DNA from: Nitrospirota bacterium
GTDB lineage: Bacteria; Nitrospinota_A; UBA7883
Reading direction: 5' to 3'
Length of the DNA: 64,000 nucleotides
Assembly (NCBI GenBank): GCA_024275315.1
Contig: JAJRZK010000029.1
Coordinates: forward strand, 54,516-118,515
Numbering within the stretch: position 1 is the stretch's first letter; the number at the start of each line of letters is the position of its first letter. The translations under genes were made by a program, and so were the position numbers. The notes beneath the pieces are model-generated. The model searched no databases. It was given only the letters and a program-made list of their open reading frames with translations, and had not been told where the DNA came from. Shown here one piece after another: positions 31,776-41,059 of this stretch.

Positions 31776-32498
31776 GTGGCTTTCAGCTTGGACAACATTG
31801 TCTTTTGGGGCAGGTCCTTCGATGAATACGTGGCGATGTTCAATATGTCGGAGATGGACCTTGGAAAACGTATTCTCGGAGTCGGCGACGGACCTGCGGC
31901 TTTTAACGCTGCGCTCGCAAGGGCGGGAGGCCATGTCACATCCATAGACCCTATCTATCAGTTTTCCGCAGGGAAGATCAGGAGCCGTATCAACATCTCG
32001 TATCATATGGTTATGGAGCAGATTTATAAAAACTCCAGCGAGTTCGTGTGGAGGCGTATCCCCACCATAGAAGAATTGGGCCGGGTTCGTATGGAGGCGA
32101 TGCTGGATTTTCTCGATGACTATCCCAGCGGGCTGAAGGAGGGTCGGTACATCGCGGCGCAATTGCCGGCTCTGCCGTTTAAGAATCGTTCTTTCGGCCT
32201 GGCGCTTTGCTCTCATTTGCTTTTCCTGTACAGTGACAACCTCTCCGCTGATTTTCACGTCCAATCCATCATGGAGCTTTGCTCAGTGGCGACAGAGGCG
32301 CGGATATTCCCTCTCATAGAGCTTGGTTTGAAAAAATCAAGACACCTTGACCTGGTGATGGCTCGGCTGAGGAATAACGGCTTTGAGACAAGTATGGAAA
32401 GCGTGCCGTATGAGTTCCAGCGAGGAGGCGATCAGATGTTGAGAGTCACGCAAGGTAACGGAAAAAGTAAATCCGGGGGGCGTAGTCCTGATTTTTAA
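31776..32498 (+). CDS. SAM-dependent methyltransferase-like protein
   Basis: GTG start within ORF 31647..32498; MAFSLDNIVFWGRSFDEYVAMFNM...RILGVGDGPAAFNAALARAG. Confidence 0.65.
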   Translation: MAFSLDNIVFWGRSFDEYVAMFNMSEMDLGKRILGVGDGPAAFNAALARAGGHVTSIDPIYQFSAGKIRSRINISYHMVMEQIYKNSSEFVWRRIPTIEELGRVRMEAMLDFLDDYPSGLKEGRYIAAQLPALPFKNRSFGLALCSHLLFLYSDNLSADFHVQSIMELCSVATEARIFPLIELGLKKSRHLDLVMARLRNNGFETSMESVPYEFQRGGDQMLRVTQGNGKSKSGGRSPDF

Positions 32499-32520
32499 TA
32501 TTCTGTTCGCGTAGCATGCC

Positions 32521-32552
32521 AAAAAAAAACCGGGACCACAAAACGATCCCGG
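32521..32552 (-). terminator. Intrinsic terminator downstream of the Act operon
   Basis: Minus strand: CCGGGATC-loop-GTCCCGG stem followed by a T run (aaaaaaaaa at 32521 on + strand). Confidence 0.75.
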
Positions 32553-32581
32553 CGTGCTGGGCGGAAAAATATGTATATTCG

Positions 32582-33226
32582 CTACGGCTTAAACAAGGAG
32601 CGGATATACGAAGCGACGTCTTTTATCTCCTCAGAGCTTAGCGTGCTTTTCCAGGGGGGCATAAACTCGCCCTTACCCTCGGTTATGGTTTTTATGATCT
32701 CCTTATCGGATATCTGCGTTATGGATTTGCTCCCATAGTTGATCATTTTCACCTTGAGTATTTTGGCGAGCACACCATTGCCCGTCCCTTTGTAGCCATG
32801 GCAGGCGACACACGACTGACGGAAGATTTCACGGCCGCGCCTGGCGTCACCCCTGATGCGCATATCCGTCTGGGTAAGGGCCAGAACATACGCGGCGACG
32901 TTGCGAAGGTTACGCTCCGGGATGACCTGCTCCCAATCGGGCATCGTGGAATTATCCCTGTTATACCCCTGTATCAGCCGCAACAAGTCCTCAACATTCT
33001 GGCTCTGGTACTTGTCATCTGTCAGGTTGGCGGGCGGCTTTTCCAGCTTCAGCTTGGCAGTGAGAACTCCCTTGCCCTGCCCGTCCTCGCCATGGCATAG
33101 AGAACAATATGAGTTAAAAAGGCGCTTTCCAACCAACAGGTTCTCTTTGGCGACAGCGTCACCAGCGTAAATAAATTGCGCGAAAACCAAACCAGCCAGC
33201 GCCAATGTGTAAGTATATCGAAACAT
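32582..33226 (-). CDS. Diheme c-type cytochrome
   Basis: Signal peptide and two CXXCH motifs (CSLCH, CVACH); last gene of the Act operon. Confidence 0.85.
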   Translation of the reverse strand: MFRYTYTLALAGLVFAQFIYAGDAVAKENLLVGKRLFNSYCSLCHGEDGQGKGVLTAKLKLEKPPANLTDDKYQSQNVEDLLRLIQGYNRDNSTMPDWEQVIPERNLRNVAAYVLALTQTDMRIRGDARRGREIFRQSCVACHGYKGTGNGVLAKILKVKMINYGSKSITQISDKEIIKTITEGKGEFMPPWKSTLSSEEIKDVASYIRSLFKP

Positions 33227-33246
33227 ATCAAGCTCCCACCGCGTTG

Positions 33247-33732
33247 TTATTCTCTTTTTTGCAGTTTAAGGACATAGGCCGTCACTTCCCAGGCCTCCTC
33301 GTCCGACAGGTCGGTTTTGTAGCCCGGCATAACGCCGGTACCATACATTATACGCTGGAATATCTCGCCTTCAGTGAGTTCGAGCACAGCGTCGTCCATG
33401 AGATTCGCCGGACGCGGATCGAACTTTTCCGCTACAGGTGTGTTGTTGGTTGTGCCATCCGCCCCGTGACAGGGTATGCAATATATATTGTAAAGCTCCT
33501 TGCCTCGCTCCAACATCCCCTTAGCGCCCAGATGCGGATTGACCAGCAGAGCTCCATCCTCGTTTTCATAGTCGGCTCGGTCGCCCGCGATGGTAACCGA
33601 GTTCTCGGGAGGACGAAACCTGGGATATTCCTGGATTTTATAGGATACCTGGTCGTGCAGGTCCAAATCGTAGTTTTCGCAGCCGGACAGCGCCAGGAAC
33701 AATGTCAGACCTAAAACCGCAGAAACTCGCAT
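33247..33732 (-). CDS. actE: Alternative complex III subunit ActE (monoheme cytochrome c)
   Basis: Lipobox-like LALSGC, CIPCHGADG, position in Act operon. Confidence 0.85.
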   Translation of the reverse strand: MRVSAVLGLTLFLALSGCENYDLDLHDQVSYKIQEYPRFRPPENSVTIAGDRADYENEDGALLVNPHLGAKGMLERGKELYNIYCIPCHGADGTTNNTPVAEKFDPRPANLMDDAVLELTEGEIFQRIMYGTGVMPGYKTDLSDEEAWEVTAYVLKLQKRE

Positions 33733-34274
33733 CAGAAGTCGTTTTCCCCTTTACGTATTTTGTATGCTCCGCTATCTGTGAGTAACGCCGCCGCCTTTTC
33801 CTGCTCCTCACGGGTTTTAAGCTTCACCAGCAACCCGAGCGCCCCGTCGGTGATTTCCGGATCGTATGCCCGGTCCGTCCAGTTGGGTAGCCCAGCGAAA
33901 TAGAGCAACGACAACACAGACCCGATCACCCCGAACAGCAACGAAAATTCATACGTGATAATGCCTGTCGGCGCGAAGGAAAAAGCCGCCTTGCCACCCA
34001 CGTTGAGGTTAACTATCCAGCTGGTCCCCCCAGCCAAGGCAACCCCCGTCACAAAACCACATATTCCCAAAATAAAAGGAAACAGGTACTGTCGATACTG
34101 AACCTGGTGCTCCAGGGTTTTGTCGTCAATTACGACCCCGTCGGGCAGAGCCGCGGAGGTCAACACCTCCATGTCCCCATCGACGGTTTCAAACTCCCTG
34201 ATCACGTTGTCGATGGACCTGGTGATAGTATCCACTTTTTTAAACAGCGCCAGCACGGTGTAGTGATCGCTCAT
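33732..34274 (-). CDS. actD: Alternative complex III subunit ActD (DUF3341 type)
   Basis: Two-TM protein, EFSLLFGVIGSVLSLL, position between actC and actE. Confidence 0.88.
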   Translation of the reverse strand: MSDHYTVLALFKKVDTITRSIDNVIREFETVDGDMEVLTSAALPDGVVIDDKTLEHQVQYRQYLFPFILGICGFVTGVALAGGTSWIVNLNVGGKAAFSFAPTGIITYEFSLLFGVIGSVLSLLYFAGLPNWTDRAYDPEITDGALGLLVKLKTREEQEKAAALLTDSGAYKIRKGENDF

Positions 34275-34279
34275 TGTTC

Positions 34280-35779
34280 CTACTCCTTAACCTGCAACCG
34301 CACAGCATGACGACCTAGCCGCATGTCGCCCGATATCAGAACACCTTCCTTGACATCGGCCATTGTGACGATAGGAAACAGCTTGATAAAAATCGCATAC
34401 AGGAACGCGAAATATGCGAACGAGCCCAGTATCACCGAAAACTCCGTAATTGACGGGAAATAGTCTGTCCACATGTAGGCGTTGTCCCTGTGTGTGAGCA
34501 CCGGTACGACGATAAGATAACGCTCGATGTACATACCGCAGTTTACCAGCAGGGTTATGAAAAACATCGCAACCATGCTCCGCCGAACCCGACGCCAGCT
34601 CATCAGGAAAATGTTGAGCACCGACCCGCCGATCATAATCCAGAGGAAAAGCGAAAAACGCTCACCCTGCCACTCAAAAATGGCCCATTCCTCCGGCTTG
34701 TGGGAATACCAGACCACGTTGAACTCGCAGAAGTAAAAGTATGTCCAGATCAGCGCTATGGTGACAAGGAGCTTGGCCAGACAGTCTATGTGCAAAGTCC
34801 GTATGACATTGTCAAGATTGAATATCCAGCGAAGAACGATCATAAGGGTTATGACCGCCGCTATGCCGGAATATATGGCCCCCACCACAAAATAGGGGCC
34901 GAATATCGTCGTGTGCCAGCCCGGTGTCATGGTCATGGCGAAATCCCATGAAACGATCGTGTGAACCGATGGCGCTATGCACAGGATAATGACCGCCAGA
35001 AACAGCGAGCACTTGTTGTAAACAGACCATTCCCGGTGACTTCCGCGCCAACCAAGCGCGAGCACCTTGAGATAGTGTCTACGCCAGTTATTGCTCGCGA
35101 TGGCCCGGTCCCGCGCAACCGCCAGGTCAGGCAAAAGCCCGATGTACAGAAAAGTTATCGACCCTGTCATGTATATGCCGATCGCACAAAAATCCCACAT
35201 CAGGGGCGACTTGAAATTCGGCCACAGCATACGCTGGTTCGGCAGGGGAAACATGTAGTAGACCCGCCACGCCCGACCGACATGGATAAGAGGGAACAGG
35301 CCCGCCACCATCAGTGAAAAAGCGGTCATGGCCTCCGCGGCCCGCAATATCGGCCTGCGCCAGTTGGCCTGGGTAAGCCTCAGTATGGAAGAGACTATAG
35401 TGCCCGAATGGGACAACCCCACCCAGAAAACGAAAGTGGCTATATATGCGCCCCAGAAAAGGGGCTCGTGCATGCCCGTCTGCCCCAGTCCCACAAAAAG
35501 CTGGTACGTAAACCAGCCAAGCCCGTTGGCCATGACAATGCCAAGCCCGAGAACGAAAATAAAATAGGCTGGGGTCGTGGTGAACAGAGGCCGCAGGGTG
35601 TGGTCATTAAACTCTTTTTCACTGAGGAATATATCCGCGTCGTCATATCCGGATCTGGCCGGCATCGTCTCCGGATCCCTGTAGGTCTCCAGCTCCGGCA
35701 ACGCCATGACATCGCCATGACTCCCCGCCCCGGCAGTGGCGGCGTGGGATCGTTTAATGTTCTCAGATGACATCGGCAA
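34280..35779 (-). CDS. actC: Alternative complex III subunit ActC (NrfD/PsrC-like)
   Basis: Polytopic; FWVGLSHSGTIVSSILRLTQANWRRPILRAAEAMT; WDFAMTMTPGWHTTIFGPYFVVGAIYSG. Confidence 0.92.
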   Translation of the reverse strand: MPMSSENIKRSHAATAGAGSHGDVMALPELETYRDPETMPARSGYDDADIFLSEKEFNDHTLRPLFTTTPAYFIFVLGLGIVMANGLGWFTYQLFVGLGQTGMHEPLFWGAYIATFVFWVGLSHSGTIVSSILRLTQANWRRPILRAAEAMTAFSLMVAGLFPLIHVGRAWRVYYMFPLPNQRMLWPNFKSPLMWDFCAIGIYMTGSITFLYIGLLPDLAVARDRAIASNNWRRHYLKVLALGWRGSHREWSVYNKCSLFLAVIILCIAPSVHTIVSWDFAMTMTPGWHTTIFGPYFVVGAIYSGIAAVITLMIVLRWIFNLDNVIRTLHIDCLAKLLVTIALIWTYFYFCEFNVVWYSHKPEEWAIFEWQGERFSLFLWIMIGGSVLNIFLMSWRRVRRSMVAMFFITLLVNCGMYIERYLIVVPVLTHRDNAYMWTDYFPSITEFSVILGSFAYFAFLYAIFIKLFPIVTMADVKEGVLISGDMRLGRHAVRLQVKE

Positions 35780-36488
35780 CCCCTCCCTTCAGATACATCA
35801 CGGAAGGATGCGTGCCCTTATCTTCAAAAAGGCGAATCATCCGGCCGCTGTGGACCAACTCGTGGACCTTGCTTTCATGGTCGTTGATGTTCCCGAATGT
35901 TATCGCGTTGGTGGGGCAGGTTTGCGCGCACGCCGGCTGGATCTCCCCGTCTTCCACATCCCTGCCTTCATCCTTGGCGGTGTCTTTGCCTCTCCGGATT
36001 CTCTGCATGCACATCGTACATTTCTCCATGATGCCCTTTTCACGCAGGGAAACATCGGGGTTGAGCTGGTTGCTCTCCGGCCCTTCGAAGTTGGAGTCGT
36101 ACCAGTTGAAATACCTGACGGAATAGGGGCAGTTGTTGCCGCAAAACCTGGTGCCTATACAGCGGTTGTAAACCTGGACGTTGAGACCTTCCGGGTTCTG
36201 GTATGTGGCCCAGACGGGGCATACGGATTCACATGGGGCGTAATCGCAGTGCTGGCACATCATGGGCAGGAACCGTACCTTCACATCCGGATACGTGCCT
36301 TCTATATAGCGCTCTATCCGGAGCCAATGCATTTTCCGGCCGAGCTCCGCCTGCTTTTCACCGACAGTCGCGATATTGTTCTCCGCCTGGCAGGCCACAA
36401 CGCATGCGCCGCACCCGTTGCACCGGTCCAGGTCGATTGTCATCGCCCATTTGTAATCATTCTGTTTCTTATAATTGAAAGATTTCAC
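35763..36488 (-). CDS. Alternative complex III iron-sulfur subunit ActB2 (separate gene)
   Basis: CNGCGACVVAC, CQHCDYAPCESVCP, CIGTRFCGNNCPYSVRYFNW, CTMC...CAQTCP. Confidence 0.9.
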   Translation of the reverse strand: MKSFNYKKQNDYKWAMTIDLDRCNGCGACVVACQAENNIATVGEKQAELGRKMHWLRIERYIEGTYPDVKVRFLPMMCQHCDYAPCESVCPVWATYQNPEGLNVQVYNRCIGTRFCGNNCPYSVRYFNWYDSNFEGPESNQLNPDVSLREKGIMEKCTMCMQRIRRGKDTAKDEGRDVEDGEIQPACAQTCPTNAITFGNINDHESKVHELVHSGRMIRLFEDKGTHPSVMYLKGGVADVI

Positions 36489-38715
36489 CCTTATACTCCC
36501 CTTCAGGATGAGCGCTTCGAAGCATAACCACCGACCCTCCCGCCTTTTTCACGTTTACCTTGCATGATCTCCAGGCCAGCGCTCCAGATTGGCTGTCCAT
36601 CCCGGTTCCAATCAGTTTCATCGGATTGGCGCCGCGGTTGTTGGCGATCTCCCCATACTCGGTGTGGCCATACCCCAATGGTATAGAGATCACATCCGGG
36701 CGAATACCGACATATGGAAACACAGGCGCGGTAATCGACCCGTGCGGCGATGTCACAGTCACCAGGTCCCCTTCTATCAGGCCGTACTTAGAGGCGGTAG
36801 CGGGGTTCATCTCCACCCAGGACTGCCACATCAACGTGGTGATCGGGTCCGGGGCTTCCTGTAGCCATCCCTGATTGGCGCCGGCGCCGCGTCCCATGTG
36901 CACCGTCTGGTAAAGATGCAGATGATATGGAAAACCGCTCCCCCCCTCAAAGCTGGGATCGTTCACCTTGAGCCTGTTCTTCATCGCCCAAAGCTTGTCG
37001 TTCGACGGCGTTTCGCTGGGTTCCTGCTCTTCTTCGGATGGCCACCACCCCCCTTTGCTCAGCAAGGTCCGCCAAGCGGCGTCGCGGGACAAAGTCGGGT
37101 CTATCTCCAGCATTTCCGCGCGAAACTTGTCCACAATTTTCCGGATATACTCCTCGCCGTTTTTGGCGGGTATCTTCATCCCGGCTTTCCCGGCGGCGGC
37201 CAAAAGAACGTCGGTGGCGGACCGGGTGTCATTAAAAGGTCGAATGACCGGCTGTCGCAGATTGAGAACAGGCACACCCGGGACAAAGTTGGGCACCTGG
37301 GCGGACCAGCTCTCCAGCCAGTGATGATCGGGAAGGACCAGATCCGCCTGGGACGTGGTTTCGTCCATGAAATTGGCGAAAGCGGCCACAAACCCGACCT
37401 TGCCAAGCGCCGTCTTGACATCAAGACTCGCAGGTGTGTCGAACACCGGATTGGTATGATGAATCACACCGACCTTGTATTTCCCGGCCGACATGGCGTC
37501 GACTAATTCTTTTAATCTTCTGAATGTCTGTTTTTCCGGAGCAAGACCGAACCATGCGAGCATACGCTGTTTCAGGTCCTGGTCGGACACGGGAGTGTGC
37601 CTTGGTTTGATGCGAAGCTTTTCCCGCCCGATCTCGTAGGAGACCATGTTCAAAAACGCCACCGCGTCGAGCCCCTCGACACCATTCGAGTATCCGGCGA
37701 TGTCGTCCCCCGCTATGGCGACCGCGGGAGCCTCGTCTATGAATGGCCGGGCGATCCTGCGAATCAGCTCCGCCTTGATCTCCACCTTATCGGCGACTTT
37801 TTCCGGCGCATACTCCGCGAGCGCCTCGCTCCAGCGGCCCAGCGCGTTTCTCTGTATGGATTGGGCCAGCCCTCTGCTTATCACGGATTCGACAACCACA
37901 TGGGCGATCGACAGGGCGAGAACCCCCAGGTAACCGGGAGGAACGGGAAACCATTTGTCACACGACGCCGCGGTGGATGAAAGGCGGCTACCGCAATAGA
38001 CAAGCCTTCCACGAATGGACGGGCGGTCACGCCTGCTTGCCCCGAAAGACCTGGCGAAAAACACCGGGTTACGGTCCGACTCGAAAATATCAGCCCCCAG
38101 AAGAAGTGAAAACTCCGCGTTTTCAAGGTCAGGGTACGGGGTGTGAGGGTATTCGTTGAGGGTGGCCCCTCCGGCAAACTGTGATTCCTTCCCGGGGTCG
38201 TGATTCGTGGCCATGGTAAAACCGCTCATCTTGCCCAGAATAGCGTTTGCGACTCCGGCTGTGATATCGTTATTTCCGCTGTTAAGATAGAAGACGCTCC
38301 CCTCGGCCCCGGCCAGCTTCTCGCCCAGCGTCGCGATGGCTTTTTCCCATGTCACCGGCTCGAACTTGCCAGACCCTTTGGCCCCCTTGCGCATCAACGG
38401 CTGGGTGAGCCGATCCCTGTGATACACTCTCTGCACCGCCGCCTGACCCTTCGCGCAAAGTTTCCCGCCGTTTACAGGATGTACGGCGTTACCTTCTATT
38501 TTCTTGGCCCTGCCATTGACCGTACGCACTATAACACCGCAACCCGAGTTGCATTCGGCGCAGGTTGTGGCATACCAGTAACCATCGACAGGGTTAACTC
38601 CGTCGTCCGGCCGTGTTACGAACGGGATAACTTTTTTCGTAACTTGACCACAGGCGCCAAGGACGCCTGACGAGGCGGTTACCGCCCCAACCTTTAAAAA
38701 CGAACGTCTATCCAT
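36469..38715 (-). CDS. Alternative complex III large subunit ActB1 (molybdopterin oxidoreductase-like), TAT signal
   Basis: MDRRSFLKVGAVTASSGVLGAC; ATTCAECNSGCGVIVRTVNGRAKKIEGNAVHPVNGGKLCAKGQA; ADLVLPDHHWLESWS. Confidence 0.88.
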   Translation of the reverse strand: MDRRSFLKVGAVTASSGVLGACGQVTKKVIPFVTRPDDGVNPVDGYWYATTCAECNSGCGVIVRTVNGRAKKIEGNAVHPVNGGKLCAKGQAAVQRVYHRDRLTQPLMRKGAKGSGKFEPVTWEKAIATLGEKLAGAEGSVFYLNSGNNDITAGVANAILGKMSGFTMATNHDPGKESQFAGGATLNEYPHTPYPDLENAEFSLLLGADIFESDRNPVFFARSFGASRRDRPSIRGRLVYCGSRLSSTAASCDKWFPVPPGYLGVLALSIAHVVVESVISRGLAQSIQRNALGRWSEALAEYAPEKVADKVEIKAELIRRIARPFIDEAPAVAIAGDDIAGYSNGVEGLDAVAFLNMVSYEIGREKLRIKPRHTPVSDQDLKQRMLAWFGLAPEKQTFRRLKELVDAMSAGKYKVGVIHHTNPVFDTPASLDVKTALGKVGFVAAFANFMDETTSQADLVLPDHHWLESWSAQVPNFVPGVPVLNLRQPVIRPFNDTRSATDVLLAAAGKAGMKIPAKNGEEYIRKIVDKFRAEMLEIDPTLSRDAAWRTLLSKGGWWPSEEEQEPSETPSNDKLWAMKNRLKVNDPSFEGGSGFPYHLHLYQTVHMGRGAGANQGWLQEAPDPITTLMWQSWVEMNPATASKYGLIEGDLVTVTSPHGSITAPVFPYVGIRPDVISIPLGYGHTEYGEIANNRGANPMKLIGTGMDSQSGALAWRSCKVNVKKAGGSVVMLRSAHPEGEYKGEIFQL

Positions 38716-38733
38716 TACTATTGCCCAATCAAA

Positions 38734-39264
38734 TCAGGTGTGACATGTCCAACAATCTGTAGGAGCGCCGTTTTCCTGGTGACATGAAAGACAAAAACCC
38801 ATCTTGAAATCGTTGCTCCTGTAGACCACTTCCATGGTTTCAATCGGCCCATGACATTTCTGGCATTTCACGCCTTTTCTAATGTGCCGCTTGTGGTTGA
38901 ACCAGACATGATCCGGCAGATCGAACACCCTTTTCCATTCGATAGGCTTGTCATTATCGTAGTAGTCGTTCAGCTTTTGCGCCTCTGGCTTGTTCGCTCC
39001 GAGAAACTCGTGACAATTCATACATTTCTGGGTGGACGGAACCCCCGCCATTTCGCTTCTGCGCGCGAACGTGTGGCAGTATTGGCACGGTATCTTGTTG
39101 TCTCCGGCGTGAAGCTTGTGGGAATAGGCGATCGGCTGAACCGGCTTGTGGGTGGTCAGATAAATGGGGCCAAAGTAGTTGACACCAAACCCTGAAAGCG
39201 CGCCAAGGGCGGCTATGGTAAGAAACGCCAGCGCGCCTTTTCCTATCGGTGAAATCGAACTCAT
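38734..39264 (-). CDS. actA: Alternative complex III subunit ActA (pentaheme cytochrome c)
   Basis: Five CXXCH motifs: CQYCH, CMNCH, CQKCH, CLSCH, CWTCH; N-terminal TM. Confidence 0.92.
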   Translation of the reverse strand: MSSISPIGKGALAFLTIAALGALSGFGVNYFGPIYLTTHKPVQPIAYSHKLHAGDNKIPCQYCHTFARRSEMAGVPSTQKCMNCHEFLGANKPEAQKLNDYYDNDKPIEWKRVFDLPDHVWFNHKRHIRKGVKCQKCHGPIETMEVVYRSNDFKMGFCLSCHQENGAPTDCWTCHT

Positions 39265-39751
39265 ATCTTGGTTCCGCTCCGGTTTAACTCAAACAAGGCC
39301 TCGCGCAACCACCGCCGGAAGTTGTCACCGTAAAAGCCAGGGAGGAAACGGCGTTGTCGTCCAATTCCATGTCCTCTTTGATCATAACAACATCCCCCGT
39401 TGCAAGCGAAGACTGCACACACAGCCCACCTTCAAATTACACGATGCTTTTTTATGTGAGTGACTTACAAACGCCAATTTGGCGAAAACAGCGTCGGAAC
39501 CCCTCCTCGACTCTGAAGTATTCTACACATCCTGAGATAAAATGCAACACGTATATACACTTTTTTTTATTTTTATTTTTGCCGAAACGATAACGCTGGA
39601 TAACTATTGGAAAACCGGCTTGTAAAAACCGGTGACGACAGGAGCTTAAGTAATTTTAATTCAATCTGTTATTGCGCCACACTTTTGATCGCGCGGTAAG
39701 GCGACAAACTGCGCCGGAGCTTGAGCGCCCTGTTGTGTGCGGCGTTTTTCT

Positions 39752-40753
39752 TCAGATCACCCCGATCATTCTTCCGGCGAAAAAAAGCTCTTTTATTGGA
39801 AAGCGGGATTTTGTCGCCATGTAGACTTTGCGCGTCGGGGCTCTGTACCTGCGTTTATGAAATGATAGCGATCTGAAACCATAAAACCGGTTCGTGATCG
39901 CGGAGTTGTACGTCCATCGAAAAAGACGCATGGTAAAAAAGCTGTATTTGAATTCCGACCTGCTGTTGTCTTCTATGTTGCAGGCTGGCATCAGGCCCAG
40001 GTATAGTTTCTTGGCGCCCTGTTTCCTGAAGGTCTCCATGGCTTCGTGTATCACCCAGGCCAACGTCCCTTACGGAGCGTCCGGGAGACGCCTGAGTATG
40101 GAAGGACAATATCCCTGGATTCTCTGTCCGGCCCAAACCGGATCAAAGTTGACGTACCCGACCATTTTGTCTCCCACATACGCATAAAATTTCCGCACAT
40201 CGGGGTTATCTTCGTACGCCGGTCTTCTGGTGATAAACCACATTTCCTTCGGATGTTTTTTGAGTCGCTTGAGCCACTGGTCGCTGATTTCCCTGGTTTG
40301 GGCGTATATGTTCCTGTCACCATAAATCTCCCTGACCACCAGCCCTTTTCGTTTGGCCGTATTGTGCAAATGCCGGATATCCATCTTTTTACGACCATCC
40401 CAGTTGTATGTGGGAATGTCAATTATAGCCTCTTCCCCCATCTCGTTAACAAAGTAACCAAGGCTATCCAACGCCATGGCGGCAGGTTGCGTGATATGAA
40501 AAAAGGTGATCGACTTGTGGGTGGAGTCAAATTTTTCCACTATCGGCTTCAGATCGACCCTGGAACAAACAGGATCAGCCAGGGCGAACCGGCAGGGTCC
40601 ATAATCCTCGTACGCGATATAACCGTCCGGCAACACGTCGAAATAATCGAGGCCAGGTTGCATGGTGTGGTACGAAAGAGAGTTGAGCCCATAGGCTTTC
40701 AGCAATTCCCACCGTTGGCTTATCGAATCTACGGACGAATTGCCCATTAACAA
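39752..40753 (-). pseudogene. DUF2156/MprF C-terminal-like protein interrupted by an in-frame TAA (40070-40072)
   Basis: ORFs 40070..40753 and 39752..40063 are in one frame: ...YCPSILRRLPDAP*GTLAWVIHEAMETFRKQGAKKLYLGLMPACNIED... Confidence 0.65.
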
Positions 40754-40780
40754 AAACGGTTCAGGCGAGGTCGCGGGTGT

Positions 40781-41059
40781 TCAGGGGCATGTCTGCGTCG
40801 TCGCCATGCTTTTCTCATATTTTTTGGCCTGCCTTACAAACTCGAGAACAAAACCGTTTATCGCCCTAAGCAGGAAACCTTGCCCTGACGAAGATGACAA
40901 CTCGCCGACCCAAAAAACGGAGCGGACAAACGCCACGCAGGGCAAAAACACCAGACGAAAATAAACGGCGATTTTAAAAGTCGATATTTCCGCAGAGTCC
41001 GAACTCTGGAGGGACGATTTCAGGTCTATCTCCCTTATGACACTGCCCTGAACTGTCAT
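40781..41059 (-). CDS. Small protein resembling the C-terminal segment of GT2 glycosyltransferases; possible remnant
   Basis: ATGA overlap with upstream cytochrome stop; FRLVFLPCVAFVRSVFWVGELSSSSGQGFLLRAINGFVLEFVRQAKKYE. Confidence 0.35.
   Translation of the reverse strand: MTVQGSVIREIDLKSSLQSSDSAEISTFKIAVYFRLVFLPCVAFVRSVFWVGELSSSSGQGFLLRAINGFVLEFVRQAKKYEKSMATTQTCP

Noticed and set aside
35736-36527. 263-aa plus-strand ORF opposite ActB2
   Set aside because: Shadow ORF; the opposite strand encodes the cysteine-rich Fe-S subunit.
39265-39751. Possible RNA gene or element in the gap between actA and the DUF2156 gene
   Set aside because: Some short inverted repeats (for example aaaccggcttgtaaaaaccggt) but no tRNA-like or known ncRNA structure I can support.
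15135-40072. Genome-wide recoding of TAA as a sense codon
   Set aside because: TAA terminates other genes normally (for example nusA at 272-274, ccmD and mobB), so two in-frame TAAs are better treated as mutations, errors or isolated readthrough.
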